Shown: one piece after another, positions 43,617-51,339 of the stretch
Numbering within the stretch: the first letter of the stretch is position 1
How the letters are laid out: every line of letters begins with the position of its first letter
Source: Streptomyces macrolidinus
GTDB taxonomy: Bacteria > Actinomycetota > Actinomycetes > Streptomycetales > Streptomycetaceae
NCBI RefSeq assembly: GCF_023887685.1
Contig: NZ_JAMWMR010000012.1
Span: 62,001 to 126,000, forward strand
DNA: 64,000 nucleotides
Reading direction: 5' to 3'
Translations under genes and position numbers: made by a program
Notes under the pieces: generated by a model
What the model was told of the DNA's origin: nothing
Databases searched by the model: none
The model's input: only the letters and a program-made list of their open reading frames with translations

Positions 43617-44648
43617 TCAGGCCTGGAACGGCAGCCGTTCGCGCGTCACCGGGTGCAGGAACCCGGCGCCGGAGGCCCAGCGGGCGGTCTCGGCGAGGGC
43701 GAGGTCGGTCAGGCGGCGCCACTCGTTGCCCTGGGAACCGGCCAGGTGAGGTGTGAGGAGCACCTGCTCGCTGTCCCACAACGGATGATCGGGCGGCAGC
43801 ACTTCGGGATCGGTGACATCGAGGACGGCCCGGACGCGGCCCGCCCCGGCGGCCTCGGCGAGCGCGTCCTGGTCGACGACGGCGCCGCGCGCGGTGTTGA
43901 TCAGTACGGCGCCGGGGCGCATGGACTCGATCAGGGAACGGCTGACCAGTCCGCGGGTGGCGGGCAGCAGCGGGGTGTGCACGCTGACGGTGTCGCCGCG
44001 TGCGAACAGTTCGGCCAACTCCACGCGTGTGACGCCGAGTCGGCGGGCCTCGGCGTCGGTGACGTACGGGTCGTGGAGGAGTACGTCGATGTCGTACGGG
44101 CGCAGCAGCTCGATGACGCGGCGGCCGATGAGCGAGGCGGACAGGATGCCCACGGTGCGGCGGTGGTTGCCGATGGTGCGGGGGGTGCGCAGCCAGTCCT
44201 CGCGGGTGCGGGTGGTGCGGTAGGCGCGGGCGCGTTCGAGGACGTGCTTGCCGGTGAGCAGGATCATCGCGAGGGTGTACTCGGCGACCGGCAGTGCGTT
44301 GGCCGAGGCGGCGGAGGACACCTCGATGCCCCGCTCCCAGCAGGCGTCGGTGAGGTGGCCGCGGACGCTGCCCGCGGTGTGCACCACGGCGCGGAGCCGG
44401 GGCGCCGCCCGCAGGACGTCCGTGTCCAGTGGGGGGCAGCCCCAGCCGGTGACCAGCAGGTCGACCTCGGCGAGGACGGCCCGTGCCCGTGGCGCGGTGA
44501 AGTCGTCGAGGACGGGCGGCGGTACGAGGTCGCAGAGGGCGGCGAGCGCGGTGAGCGACTCCGGGTCGAGGACGGCCGCGGCGGCGTCCGGGGACATGGC
44601 GAGCGCGGTGCGGGGCCGGAATCCGGGACCCGGTGTCGCGGGCGTCAT
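43617..44648 (-). CDS. D-2-hydroxyacid dehydrogenase family protein
   Basis: 343 aa. NAD-binding and catalytic region is clear: NTARGAVVDQDAL holds the catalytic Arg, DVTDPEVLPPDHPLW the Glu, and LLTPHLAGSQG the His. The dinucleotide motif is GILSASLIG, not the usual GxGxxG, so coenzyme binding may be altered. Substrate unknown (glyoxylate, hydroxypyruvate or another 2-keto acid). ATG at 44648, 77 nt downstream of the CBS-BON gene on the same strand, probably co-transcribed. Confidence 0.85.
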   Translation of the reverse strand: MTPATPGPGFRPRTALAMSPDAAAAVLDPESLTALAALCDLVPPPVLDDFTAPRARAVLAEVDLLVTGWGCPPLDTDVLRAAPRLRAVVHTAGSVRGHLTDACWERGIEVSSAASANALPVAEYTLAMILLTGKHVLERARAYRTTRTREDWLRTPRTIGNHRRTVGILSASLIGRRVIELLRPYDIDVLLHDPYVTDAEARRLGVTRVELAELFARGDTVSVHTPLLPATRGLVSRSLIESMRPGAVLINTARGAVVDQDALAEAAGAGRVRAVLDVTDPEVLPPDHPLWDSEQVLLTPHLAGSQGNEWRRLTDLALAETARWASGAGFLHPVTRERLPFQA

Positions 44649-44725
44649 CGGCGCCCCCTGCCGACCTGCTCACGCATCGGGCCTCCCCGCGCCGGGCGTT
44701 CGTCCGAACGGTCTTCCCGCGTGTG

Positions 44726-45382
44726 TCACGCGTTGCGGGCCGCCGGGGGCCCGCCGTGCGCGGCGGTCTCGCCCGCGCTGTCGTCCGCGGTGTCGTCCTG
44801 GTCGTAGGTGAGGCGGGCGTCGACGTCCACCACGCCGTCGACACCCTCGCACAGCCGTACGGTGACGGGAACCAGGCTCTTGCGTTCCACGCTGCCGCTC
44901 AGGGTGACCCGGCCGTCGTTGACCTCGACGGTCAGTGCGGAGGGCGCGAGTCCGAGCGTGCGGACGATGATGTCCTCGATGATCTCTTCCTGGATGGCGC
45001 GGTCCCGGCGCAGGAAGAGCTGGACGAGGTCGCTGCGGCTGATCACGCCGATCAGCCTGCCCTCGCCGTCCACCACGGGCAGCCGCTTGATCCTGTGGTG
45101 CTCCATCACACGGGCCGCGCGGACCACGCTCCACTCCGGCTCCGCGACCATGGCGGGGCTCGTCATCAGGTCCTGGGCGGTGTTCCCCACGAACGAGGAG
45201 GTCTGCTTGCGCAGCAGGTCGGCCTCGGACACCACGCCGATCGGCCGGTCCTCGTCGTCGACCACCGGCACGGCGGTGATGCCGTACCGGTCGAGGAGAC
45301 GTGCGATCTCCCTGAACGTCGTGCCCGGCCGTACGCTCACGGCGGTGGGCGTCATCAGGTCGGCGACATCACGGTTCCTCAT
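44726..45382 (-). CDS. CBS-pair plus BON domain protein
   Basis: 218 aa. CBS1 (VADLMTPTAVSV), CBS2 (QDLMTSPAMVA) and BON (LTVEVNDGRVTLSGSVERKSLV), with a Glu/Asp-rich, disordered C-terminus. The most divergent of the four CBS-BON paralogues. I start at the ATG at 45382 (MRNRDVADLMT), which has GGAAGGAAG upstream and matches the family; an in-frame extension to 45460 is possible. A partial Dos-type box lies about 115 bp upstream. Confidence 0.83.
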   Translation of the reverse strand: MRNRDVADLMTPTAVSVRPGTTFREIARLLDRYGITAVPVVDDEDRPIGVVSEADLLRKQTSSFVGNTAQDLMTSPAMVAEPEWSVVRAARVMEHHRIKRLPVVDGEGRLIGVISRSDLVQLFLRRDRAIQEEIIEDIIVRTLGLAPSALTVEVNDGRVTLSGSVERKSLVPVTVRLCEGVDGVVDVDARLTYDQDDTADDSAGETAAHGGPPAARNA

Positions 45383-45707
45383 CACGCACAGGCTTCCTTC
45401 CCGTCGCCTCCGGGCCACCTCGCTCTTCTCGGCCCCGAGACCGACGCTGACAGTAAGCATGCCATCACTGTAGTCGCGCGAACGTCCTCCAGACCGAGGC
45501 CGAACAGCCCATGGCGGGGACCCGAACGTCCTCTTCCCACCGGCGCCCTTGACCTCCGAACGTACAGGAACGCCCGTGCGGGTACCCGGGGACGGGACGG
45601 ACTCCCCCTTGGCACCCCGGCCGACACGGGTCTTTCATGAGAGAGACGGGACGGGCCCGGGGCCCCTCCCGCCGGCCACCGCTGGGGGGCGACCCGCTGG
45701 AGAGACC
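45383..45707. other. 325-nt divergent control region
   Basis: No gene is supported between the minus-strand CBS-BON gene and the plus-strand USP gene. It holds a partial Dos-type box at 45497-45510. An in-frame upstream extension of either gene would cover part of it, but lacks a ribosome site. Confidence 0.55.
45497..45510. promoter_or_regulatory. Partial Dos-type palindrome between CBS-BON and USP genes
   Basis: AGGCCGAACAGCCC matches 10 of the 12 defined consensus positions. Located in the divergent gap, about 115 bp from the CBS-BON start and 200 bp from the USP start. Confidence 0.4.
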
Positions 45708-46589
45708 ATGACCCTGCCGGCTGATAACCTCCCGATCGTGGCCGGAGTCGACGCCGACCCCGGCACCCGCTCGGCACTGGCCTGGGCGGCCGACGAGGCG
45801 GCACGCCGCCGGGTGCCGCTGCGCCTCGTCCACGCCGAGGGCGTACCGACCGCCGGATTCCGGCGATGGGAGATCCCGCCCTCCTGGGAGGCCTGGAACC
45901 AGGCCCTGCACGAAGAGGGGGAACGGGTCCTCAAGGCGGCCGTGGACTTCACGGAGACCCGGCAGCCGCAGGTCGAGGTGTCCGGGCTGCTGGCGGAGGG
46001 GAACCCGGTATGGATCCTGCGGGAGCAGAGCCGGGACGCCCTGGCCCTGGTGCTGGGGTCCTGGCACCTGAGCCGGGTGAAGGAGCTGTTCGGCTCCGCC
46101 TCGGTGGCCCTGCCCGTGATCACCCACGCCCAGTGCCCGGTGGTCGTCGTGCCCGAATCGGAGGAGCCCATCACCCCGTCGAACCCGTACTTCGTCGTGG
46201 GCGTGGACGGCAGCGAGCGTTCCGCCACGGCCGTCGACTTCGCCTTCGAGGAGGCCGCCGCGCACGGCGCGGGGCTGTACGCGGTGTACGCGTGGCACCC
46301 CCGGCTGCTCGGTGCGCTCGACATGCAGGCGGCGCGGCAGGAATGCGAGCGCATGCTGTCCGAGACCGTCGCCGGGCCGAGTACGCGGTTCCCGAACGTG
46401 GAGTTGCGTCAAGAGGTCGTCAGCGGCCACCCGGTGGAGATCCTGACCGAGGCGGCCACGCAGTCGCTGGGCCTGGTGGTGGGCACCCGCGGCCACGGCG
46501 GCTTCACCGGCATGCTGCTCGGCTCGGTGAGCCAGGGCGTCCTGCGCCATGCCGACTGCACGGTGATCACCGTGCCGCACACCGCGTGA
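45708..46589 (+). CDS. Tandem universal stress protein
   Basis: 293 aa with two Usp domains. Unlike the other tandem USPs here, the C-terminal domain keeps the nucleotide loop (GTRGHGGFTGMLLGSVS), while the N-terminal one is degenerate (GSWHLSRVKELFGSAS). ATG at 45708 (MTLPADNLPIVAGVDADPG) with TGGAGAGA upstream. Convergent with the FtsH gene, 10 nt apart. Confidence 0.88.
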   Translation: MTLPADNLPIVAGVDADPGTRSALAWAADEAARRRVPLRLVHAEGVPTAGFRRWEIPPSWEAWNQALHEEGERVLKAAVDFTETRQPQVEVSGLLAEGNPVWILREQSRDALALVLGSWHLSRVKELFGSASVALPVITHAQCPVVVVPESEEPITPSNPYFVVGVDGSERSATAVDFAFEEAAAHGAGLYAVYAWHPRLLGALDMQAARQECERMLSETVAGPSTRFPNVELRQEVVSGHPVEILTEAATQSLGLVVGTRGHGGFTGMLLGSVSQGVLRHADCTVITVPHTA

Positions 46590-46599
46590 GCGGCTCTTG

Positions 46600-48693
46600 T
46601 CAGGGGGTCTCGTCGGGGCTCGGGCCGCCGTCGGTGCCGGGTTCCTCGCGGTCCACCGCCGGGTCGGGCTCGGGGCCGTACCGCTCGCCGGGCACCCGGG
46701 CCCGTGGCGTGGGGGGCGGAGTGACCGGCCGGATGTCGTCGGCGGCGCTCTCCCCCAGGTTCCCGTCACCCTTGCACCGCTCCTGCCCCTCCTGCCGCAG
46801 CACGTCGAGGACGGCGGAGCCGTCGATGGTCTCGCGGCTGACCAGCAGCTCGGCGAGCCGGTCCAGGGCCCGGCGGTGCTCGCGTATCAGCCCGGTCGCC
46901 CGCTGCTCGGCCTCCCGCAGCAGGCGCGCGGCCTCCCGGTCGATGATCCGCTGGGTCTGCTCCGAGTACGGCTGTCTGAGGGGCTCCTCCGCGGTGTCGC
47001 CGAGGTAGCGCGGGCCGCCGGTCGCATAGCCGACGGGGCCCAGGGCCGCGGACAGGCCGAAGTCCCGGACCATCCGCGTGGCGATCTGGGTGGCACCGGC
47101 CAGGTCGTTGGCGGCACCGCTGGACCCCTCGCCGAAGACGACCAGTTCGGCGGCCCGGCCGCCGAGCCGGACCGCGAGCAGGTCGGTCAGATAGGCCTCG
47201 CTGTACAGATGGCGTTCGGCTTCGGGGAGCTGCTCGGTGACGCCGAGCGACACGCCCGCGGGCAGCACGCTCACCTTGGCGACGGGGTCGGCGTGCTCGC
47301 ACAGCGCGGCGACCAGGGCGTGCCCCGACTCGTGGACGGCGACCGAGTGGCGCTCCTCGGGCAGCAGGGCGTTGGACTCCTCGCGGCGGCCGAGCAGCAC
47401 GCGGTCGCGGGCGGCCTCGAGGTCATGCGGCTCGATCAGGATGCGGTCGGCCCGGACCGCGTTGATCGCGCCCTCGTTCACCAGGTTGGCGAGGTCGGCG
47501 CCGGAGAAGCCCGGGGTCGCGCGTGCGACGGTGTCGAGGTCGACGTCGGGGGCGAGGACCTTGCCCCGCGCGTGCACCCGCAGGATGGCGGCGCGTTCGC
47601 TCTGGTTCGGCAGCGGGACGGTGACCTGGCGGTCGAAGCGACCGGGGCGCAGCAGCGCGGGGTCGAGGGCTTCGGGCCGGTTGGTGGCGGCGAGGACGAC
47701 GATGCCGGTGGACTGGTCGAAGCCGTCCATCTCGGCCAGGAGCTGGTTGAGGGTCTGCTCGCGTTCGTCGTTGCCGCCGATCCGCCCGCCGCCCGCGCGA
47801 CGGGCACCCACGGCGTCGATCTCGTCGATGAAGATGATGGACGGCGCGCGCTTGCGGGCGTCGTCGAACAGGTCCCGCACGCGGGACGCGCCCACGCCGA
47901 CGAACATCTCGACGAACGCGGACCCCGTCACCGACAGGAAGGGCACATCGGCCTCCCCGGCGACGGCACGCGCGAAGAGGGTCTTGCCGGTGCCCGGCGG
48001 CCCCACCATGATCACGCCGCGGGGGCCCTTGGCGCCCGCCGCCGCGTAGCGCGCGGGGTTGCGCAGGAAGTCGACGACCTCGCTGATCTCCTGCTTGACC
48101 CCGGTGTACCCGGCCACGTCGTCGAACCGGGTGGTGGGCCGCTCGGCCTCGATGATCTTCGCCCGGGAGCGGCCGATGGCGCTGAGCCCCCCGGTCACCG
48201 AGCGCGCGGCCCGGCGGCCGATCCACCAGAAGAACCCGAACAGGAGCAGCAGCGGGAGGAAGGCCACCACGAACGACACGAGCGGGTTGCCGCCGCTCCT
48301 GGCCTGGGACGCGGTGATCTGTACGTGCTCGGCCTGGAGCTTCTGCTGGAGCGATCCGGTGCCCAGCGCCGTCGGGAGCTGCGTCGTGAACTTCGTACCG
48401 TTCTTCAGGGTGCCGCTGACGGCTCCCTTGTCGTTGATGTCGACGGTCTTCACCTGGCCGACGTCGACCTTGCCGACGAAGTCGCTGTAGGTCAGATGCG
48501 CGGGCGCGGGCCCCGCCGGAGCGCGGACGAGCAGCAGGACGGCGAGGAAGGCCACCCAGACCAACGGCAGGGTCCACCAGGGCCAGCCCGACCGTGGCCG
48601 CCGCTGCCTCGACGGCCTGGGGCCGCCCCGTGGTGGCCCCGACTCGGGCGGCCGGGTGAGATGCCGGTGCGGCATCCGCACTCGTGTGATCAC
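46600..48693 (-). CDS. ftsH: FtsH-type membrane AAA+ metalloprotease
   Basis: 697 aa. Two transmembrane segments (about 40-58 and 137-157) flank an extracytoplasmic domain. The AAA+ module has Walker A GPPGTGKT, Walker [12 protein letters not shown] and the SRH motif [20 protein letters not shown]. The M41 zinc site is HESGH. All catalytic residues are intact. Degrades damaged or misassembled membrane proteins using ATP. The Pro/Arg-rich N-terminus and long acidic C-terminal tail suggest an accessory paralogue and not the housekeeping copy. GTG at 48693 with GGAGG nine bases upstream. Confidence 0.92.
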   Translation of the reverse strand: MITRVRMPHRHLTRPPESGPPRGGPRPSRQRRPRSGWPWWTLPLVWVAFLAVLLLVRAPAGPAPAHLTYSDFVGKVDVGQVKTVDINDKGAVSGTLKNGTKFTTQLPTALGTGSLQQKLQAEHVQITASQARSGGNPLVSFVVAFLPLLLLFGFFWWIGRRAARSVTGGLSAIGRSRAKIIEAERPTTRFDDVAGYTGVKQEISEVVDFLRNPARYAAAGAKGPRGVIMVGPPGTGKTLFARAVAGEADVPFLSVTGSAFVEMFVGVGASRVRDLFDDARKRAPSIIFIDEIDAVGARRAGGGRIGGNDEREQTLNQLLAEMDGFDQSTGIVVLAATNRPEALDPALLRPGRFDRQVTVPLPNQSERAAILRVHARGKVLAPDVDLDTVARATPGFSGADLANLVNEGAINAVRADRILIEPHDLEAARDRVLLGRREESNALLPEERHSVAVHESGHALVAALCEHADPVAKVSVLPAGVSLGVTEQLPEAERHLYSEAYLTDLLAVRLGGRAAELVVFGEGSSGAANDLAGATQIATRMVRDFGLSAALGPVGYATGGPRYLGDTAEEPLRQPYSEQTQRIIDREAARLLREAEQRATGLIREHRRALDRLAELLVSRETIDGSAVLDVLRQEGQERCKGDGNLGESAADDIRPVTPPPTPRARVPGERYGPEPDPAVDREEPGTDGGPSPDETP

Positions 48694-48924
48694 GGCGCAC
48701 CGCCTCCTCGGCCGTACGACACCGGTCTGCTCATCTCATGGTCCCTCGGAACGGACGGGAGCGGGCGCGGGCGAGGGCTCGGGCCTCTTCGGGTGACTCC
48801 CGAGGGGTGATTCCCGGTGGCTCCGAGTGTCGTGGGCCTGGCGGGCGCGGGCGCCGCAACACCGTGAGGTCGGGCGCGCGCGAGGCCGCCGCGTGCGCTG
48901 TGTCCCGGATGCGAGGAGGACCCG

Positions 48925-48975
48925 ATGAAGACGCCCCGCACGATGCCGCAACAGACCCTGGGAGTCCACGCGTGA
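48925..48975 (+). CDS. 16-aa leader ORF overlapping the CBS-pair gene
   Basis: MKTPRTMPQQTLGVHA. The ATG at 48925 has a very strong GAGGAGG five bases upstream, and its TGA (48973-48975) overlaps the GTG start of the next gene as GTGA. The stronger ribosome site belongs to this mini-ORF, so it probably drives translation of the downstream gene by re-initiation. The peptide itself has no obvious attenuation pattern. Confidence 0.5.
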   Translation: MKTPRTMPQQTLGVHA

Positions 48976-49430
48976 AGGTCTCGGAGGTCATGAGCACTCC
49001 GGCGGTCGCCGTCCCGCCCGGCACGTCCCTGGCGGAGACGGCCCGGCAGATGGACGCGAACGGGGTCGGTTCCGTGCTGGTCGTCGAGGGCGAGTCGCTG
49101 CGGGGCATCGTCACCGACCGCGACCTCGCCGTCCGCGGCCTGGGCGGTGGCCTGGACCGGGAGGCACGGGTGGACGCGCTGATGTCGCGGCGGGTCATCA
49201 CGGTGAACGTGTCCGATGACGTCCATGTGGCATACCGGGCCTTCCGCGGGTCGGGGGTGCGTCGGCTGCCGGTCCTCAGCGGGCACCGGGTGGTGGGGAT
49301 GGTGACCGTGGACGACCTGCTGCTCGATGTCTTCCAGCGGCTGGCGGCCCTGCTCGGTCCCGTCGCCTGGAGCATCCTGGAGGAGCCGCCGGGGCCGCCG
49401 TCGGCGGAGGGACCTCCGTACGGGATCTGA
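48972..49430 (+). CDS. CBS-pair protein (Hrp1-like)
   Basis: 152 aa, two CBS motifs with no BON domain: VSEVMSTPAVAVPPG and VDALMSRRVITVNVSD, with IVTDRDLAVRG between. Size and layout match mycobacterial Hrp1 (Rv2626c), a DosR-regulon protein. Expected to bind an adenine nucleotide. GTG at 48972 has GGGAG eight bases upstream and overlaps the leader ORF stop. Divergent from ftsH. Confidence 0.85.
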   Translation: MKVSEVMSTPAVAVPPGTSLAETARQMDANGVGSVLVVEGESLRGIVTDRDLAVRGLGGGLDREARVDALMSRRVITVNVSDDVHVAYRAFRGSGVRRLPVLSGHRVVGMVTVDDLLLDVFQRLAALLGPVAWSILEEPPGPPSAEGPPYGI

Positions 49431-49432
49431 CC

Positions 49433-49471
49433 GCGCGCACGCCCGTGAACAACGCGCGCACGCCCGTGAAC
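49433..49471. repeat. Direct 18-bp repeat between convergent genes
   Basis: GCGCGCACGCCCGTGAAC occurs identically at 49433-49450 and 49454-49471, 21 bp apart, filling the 45-nt gap between the CBS-pair and USP stops. Confidence 0.85.
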
Positions 49472-49475
49472 CTCG

Positions 49476-49922
49476 TCACGACGCCGCCTCGGGGCGGACG
49501 ATCACGACGGGGCAGTGGGCGTGCTGGGCGACCTGCTGGCTGACGGAGCCGAGCAGGGCCCGCGCGAACCCGCCCCGCCCCCTGCTCCCCACGACGACCA
49601 GCTCGGCCCCCTGCGCCGCTCTCAGGAGCACATCGGCGGGGTGGCCGCGCACCAGCAGCGCCCTGACCGAGGCCGCTCCCTGCTCACCGAGCACGCCCCT
49701 CAACTCCTGCACCAGTTCCTGCCGCGCGGCCTCCTCGTCGAAGTCGGCGTCCACGGCCGGCGCCGACCAGCCGTACATCCCCGGCAGCTCCCATGCGGCC
49801 ACCGCGTCCACGGCGGCGCCGATGAGCCCGGCGTAGCGCACGGCCCAGTGCAGCGCGGCGTGCGAGGACGGCGATCCGTCGACGCCCACCACCACACGAG
49901 CCCCTGAGACGTCCTGCCCCAT
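49476..49922 (-). CDS. Single-domain universal stress protein
   Basis: 148 aa, one Usp domain with the complete nucleotide loop GSRGRGGFARALLGSVSQQ, so ATP binding is likely. ATG at 49922 (MGQDVSGARVVVGVDGSPSS), eight bases after AGAGG; a GTG at 49931 would add three residues. Upstream lies a 20-bp tandem duplication (49942-49981). Confidence 0.87.
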   Translation of the reverse strand: MGQDVSGARVVVGVDGSPSSHAALHWAVRYAGLIGAAVDAVAAWELPGMYGWSAPAVDADFDEEAARQELVQELRGVLGEQGAASVRALLVRGHPADVLLRAAQGAELVVVGSRGRGGFARALLGSVSQQVAQHAHCPVVIVRPEAAS

Positions 49923-49941
49923 GTCTCCCACCTCTCTCTCC

Positions 49942-49981
49942 TCATCCGGGGGTGCCTCTTGTCATCTGGGGGTGCCTCTTG
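49942..49981. repeat. 20-bp tandem duplication between USP and P450 genes
   Basis: TCATCCGGGGGTGCCTCTTG (49942-49961) is followed directly by a copy with one change (49962-49981), then by diverged CTACGAACG-type units to about 50020. Located just downstream of the P450 gene and upstream of the USP gene. Confidence 0.8.
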
Positions 49982-50012
49982 CTTCTACGAACGGTTCCTA
50001 CGAACGCGACTC

Positions 50013-51257
50013 CTACGCACGCTCCGGGCGCAGACCGTCGAAGCCGACGCGCAGATGGCGTGGGCCGCGCAGCACCGCGTTCCGCCGGTACGGGGGCGGG
50101 TCCTCGAGCAGCCGGGGGTTGTCGAGCCTGCGGGCCAGCGCGGTGAGGGCGATCTGGGTCTCCATCCGGGCCAGGGGCGCCCCGAAGCAGCTATGGATGC
50201 CGCTGCCGAAGCCGAGGTGCTGGATGTCCTCGCGGTCCGGGTCGAACCGGTCGGGGTCCTTGAAGCGCTCCGGGTCCCGGTTGCCCGCGGCGAGGACCAG
50301 CCAGATCCTCGACCCCTTGGGGATGGTGACCCCGCGGACCTCGATGTCCGCGATGCAGGTGCGCTGCGGCACGAACTGCACCGGTGGCTCGTAGCGCAGC
50401 AGTTCCTCCACGATCCGTACGACGAGGTCCGGGTCCTCGCGCAGTCGGCGCAGGACCTCGGGATGGCGCAGCAGCGTGAGCATGCCGTTGGTGATCAGGT
50501 TGACCGTCGTCTCATGGCCCGCGATCAGCAACAGCACGGCGGTACTGAGCACCTCCATCACGCTCATGGGGCCGTCCGGGCCTTGGCTCGTCACCAACGC
50601 GGACAGCATGTCGTCACGGGGTTCGCGCTGCCGCTGCTCGGCCAGTCCGGCCAAGTACATGCCCAGGTGGGTGCGGGCCTCCTGCGCGGCGCGCCTGCGC
50701 TCGGCCTCGCCCGCCTCGGTGTCCGGGTCCAGATTGGCGACGATCGGGTCGACCCAGGCGCGGAAGCGCGGTTCGTCCTCGCGGGGCACGCCGAGCAGTC
50801 GGCAGATCACGGTCACCGGGAAGGGGTAGGCGAACTGGTCGACCAGGTCGACCTCGCGCGCGTCCCCGAAGCCGTCGATCAGCCCCGAGACGATCTCGGC
50901 GAGATCGTCGCGCAGGGAGTCGAGCAGGCGGGGGCTGTGCGGCGGGCCGAAGGGGCGGTTGGCGATCCGCCGCAACCGGTCGTGCTCCGGAGGGTCGAGC
51001 CGGATGAAGCTCGGCGGCAGCCCTGTCTCGTCCGGCCCGCCGAGGACGTCGGCGCCCGCGGCGGCGAGGTTGGCGGCGTCGGAGCTGACCCGCGGGTCGT
51101 GGAGCAGCCCGGCGATGTCCCAGTACGAACTGACGAGGTAGGGGCCGCCCTCCTCCTCGTGCAGCACGGGCGTCTTGCGCAACTCCTCGTACAGCGGATA
51201 CGGGTCGGCGCGATGGGCGTAGTCGGTGATCCTCTGCAGCAGCGAGGCGTGCGTCAT
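50013..51257 (-). CDS. Cytochrome P450
   Basis: 414 aa class I bacterial P450. I-helix AGHETT, K-helix EELLRYEP, and heme loop FGSGIHSCFGAPLAR with Cys357 as thiolate ligand. Soluble, no membrane anchor. Substrate unknown. It is the last gene of a three-gene unit with a ferredoxin and a ferredoxin reductase that would deliver NAD(P)H electrons. ATG at 51257, 82 nt after the reductase stop; the gap contains 14-bp repeats. Confidence 0.93.
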   Translation of the reverse strand: MTHASLLQRITDYAHRADPYPLYEELRKTPVLHEEEGGPYLVSSYWDIAGLLHDPRVSSDAANLAAAGADVLGGPDETGLPPSFIRLDPPEHDRLRRIANRPFGPPHSPRLLDSLRDDLAEIVSGLIDGFGDAREVDLVDQFAYPFPVTVICRLLGVPREDEPRFRAWVDPIVANLDPDTEAGEAERRRAAQEARTHLGMYLAGLAEQRQREPRDDMLSALVTSQGPDGPMSVMEVLSTAVLLLIAGHETTVNLITNGMLTLLRHPEVLRRLREDPDLVVRIVEELLRYEPPVQFVPQRTCIADIEVRGVTIPKGSRIWLVLAAGNRDPERFKDPDRFDPDREDIQHLGFGSGIHSCFGAPLARMETQIALTALARRLDNPRLLEDPPPYRRNAVLRGPRHLRVGFDGLRPERA

Positions 51258-51286
51258 GACGGGGTCCTTGGGGGGTGGTTCCTTGG

Positions 51287-51329
51287 GGTGATTCCCTGTG
51301 GGTGATTGCCTGTGGGTGCTGCCTTGCGG
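51287..51329. repeat. 14-bp tandem repeats between reductase and P450 genes
   Basis: GGTGATTCCCTGTG (51287-51300) and GGTGATTGCCTGTG (51301-51314), followed by a diverged third unit (GGTGCTGCCTTGCGG, 51315-51329). They sit in the intercistronic gap of the P450 operon. Confidence 0.75.
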
Positions 51330-51339
51330 GGCCTGGCGG

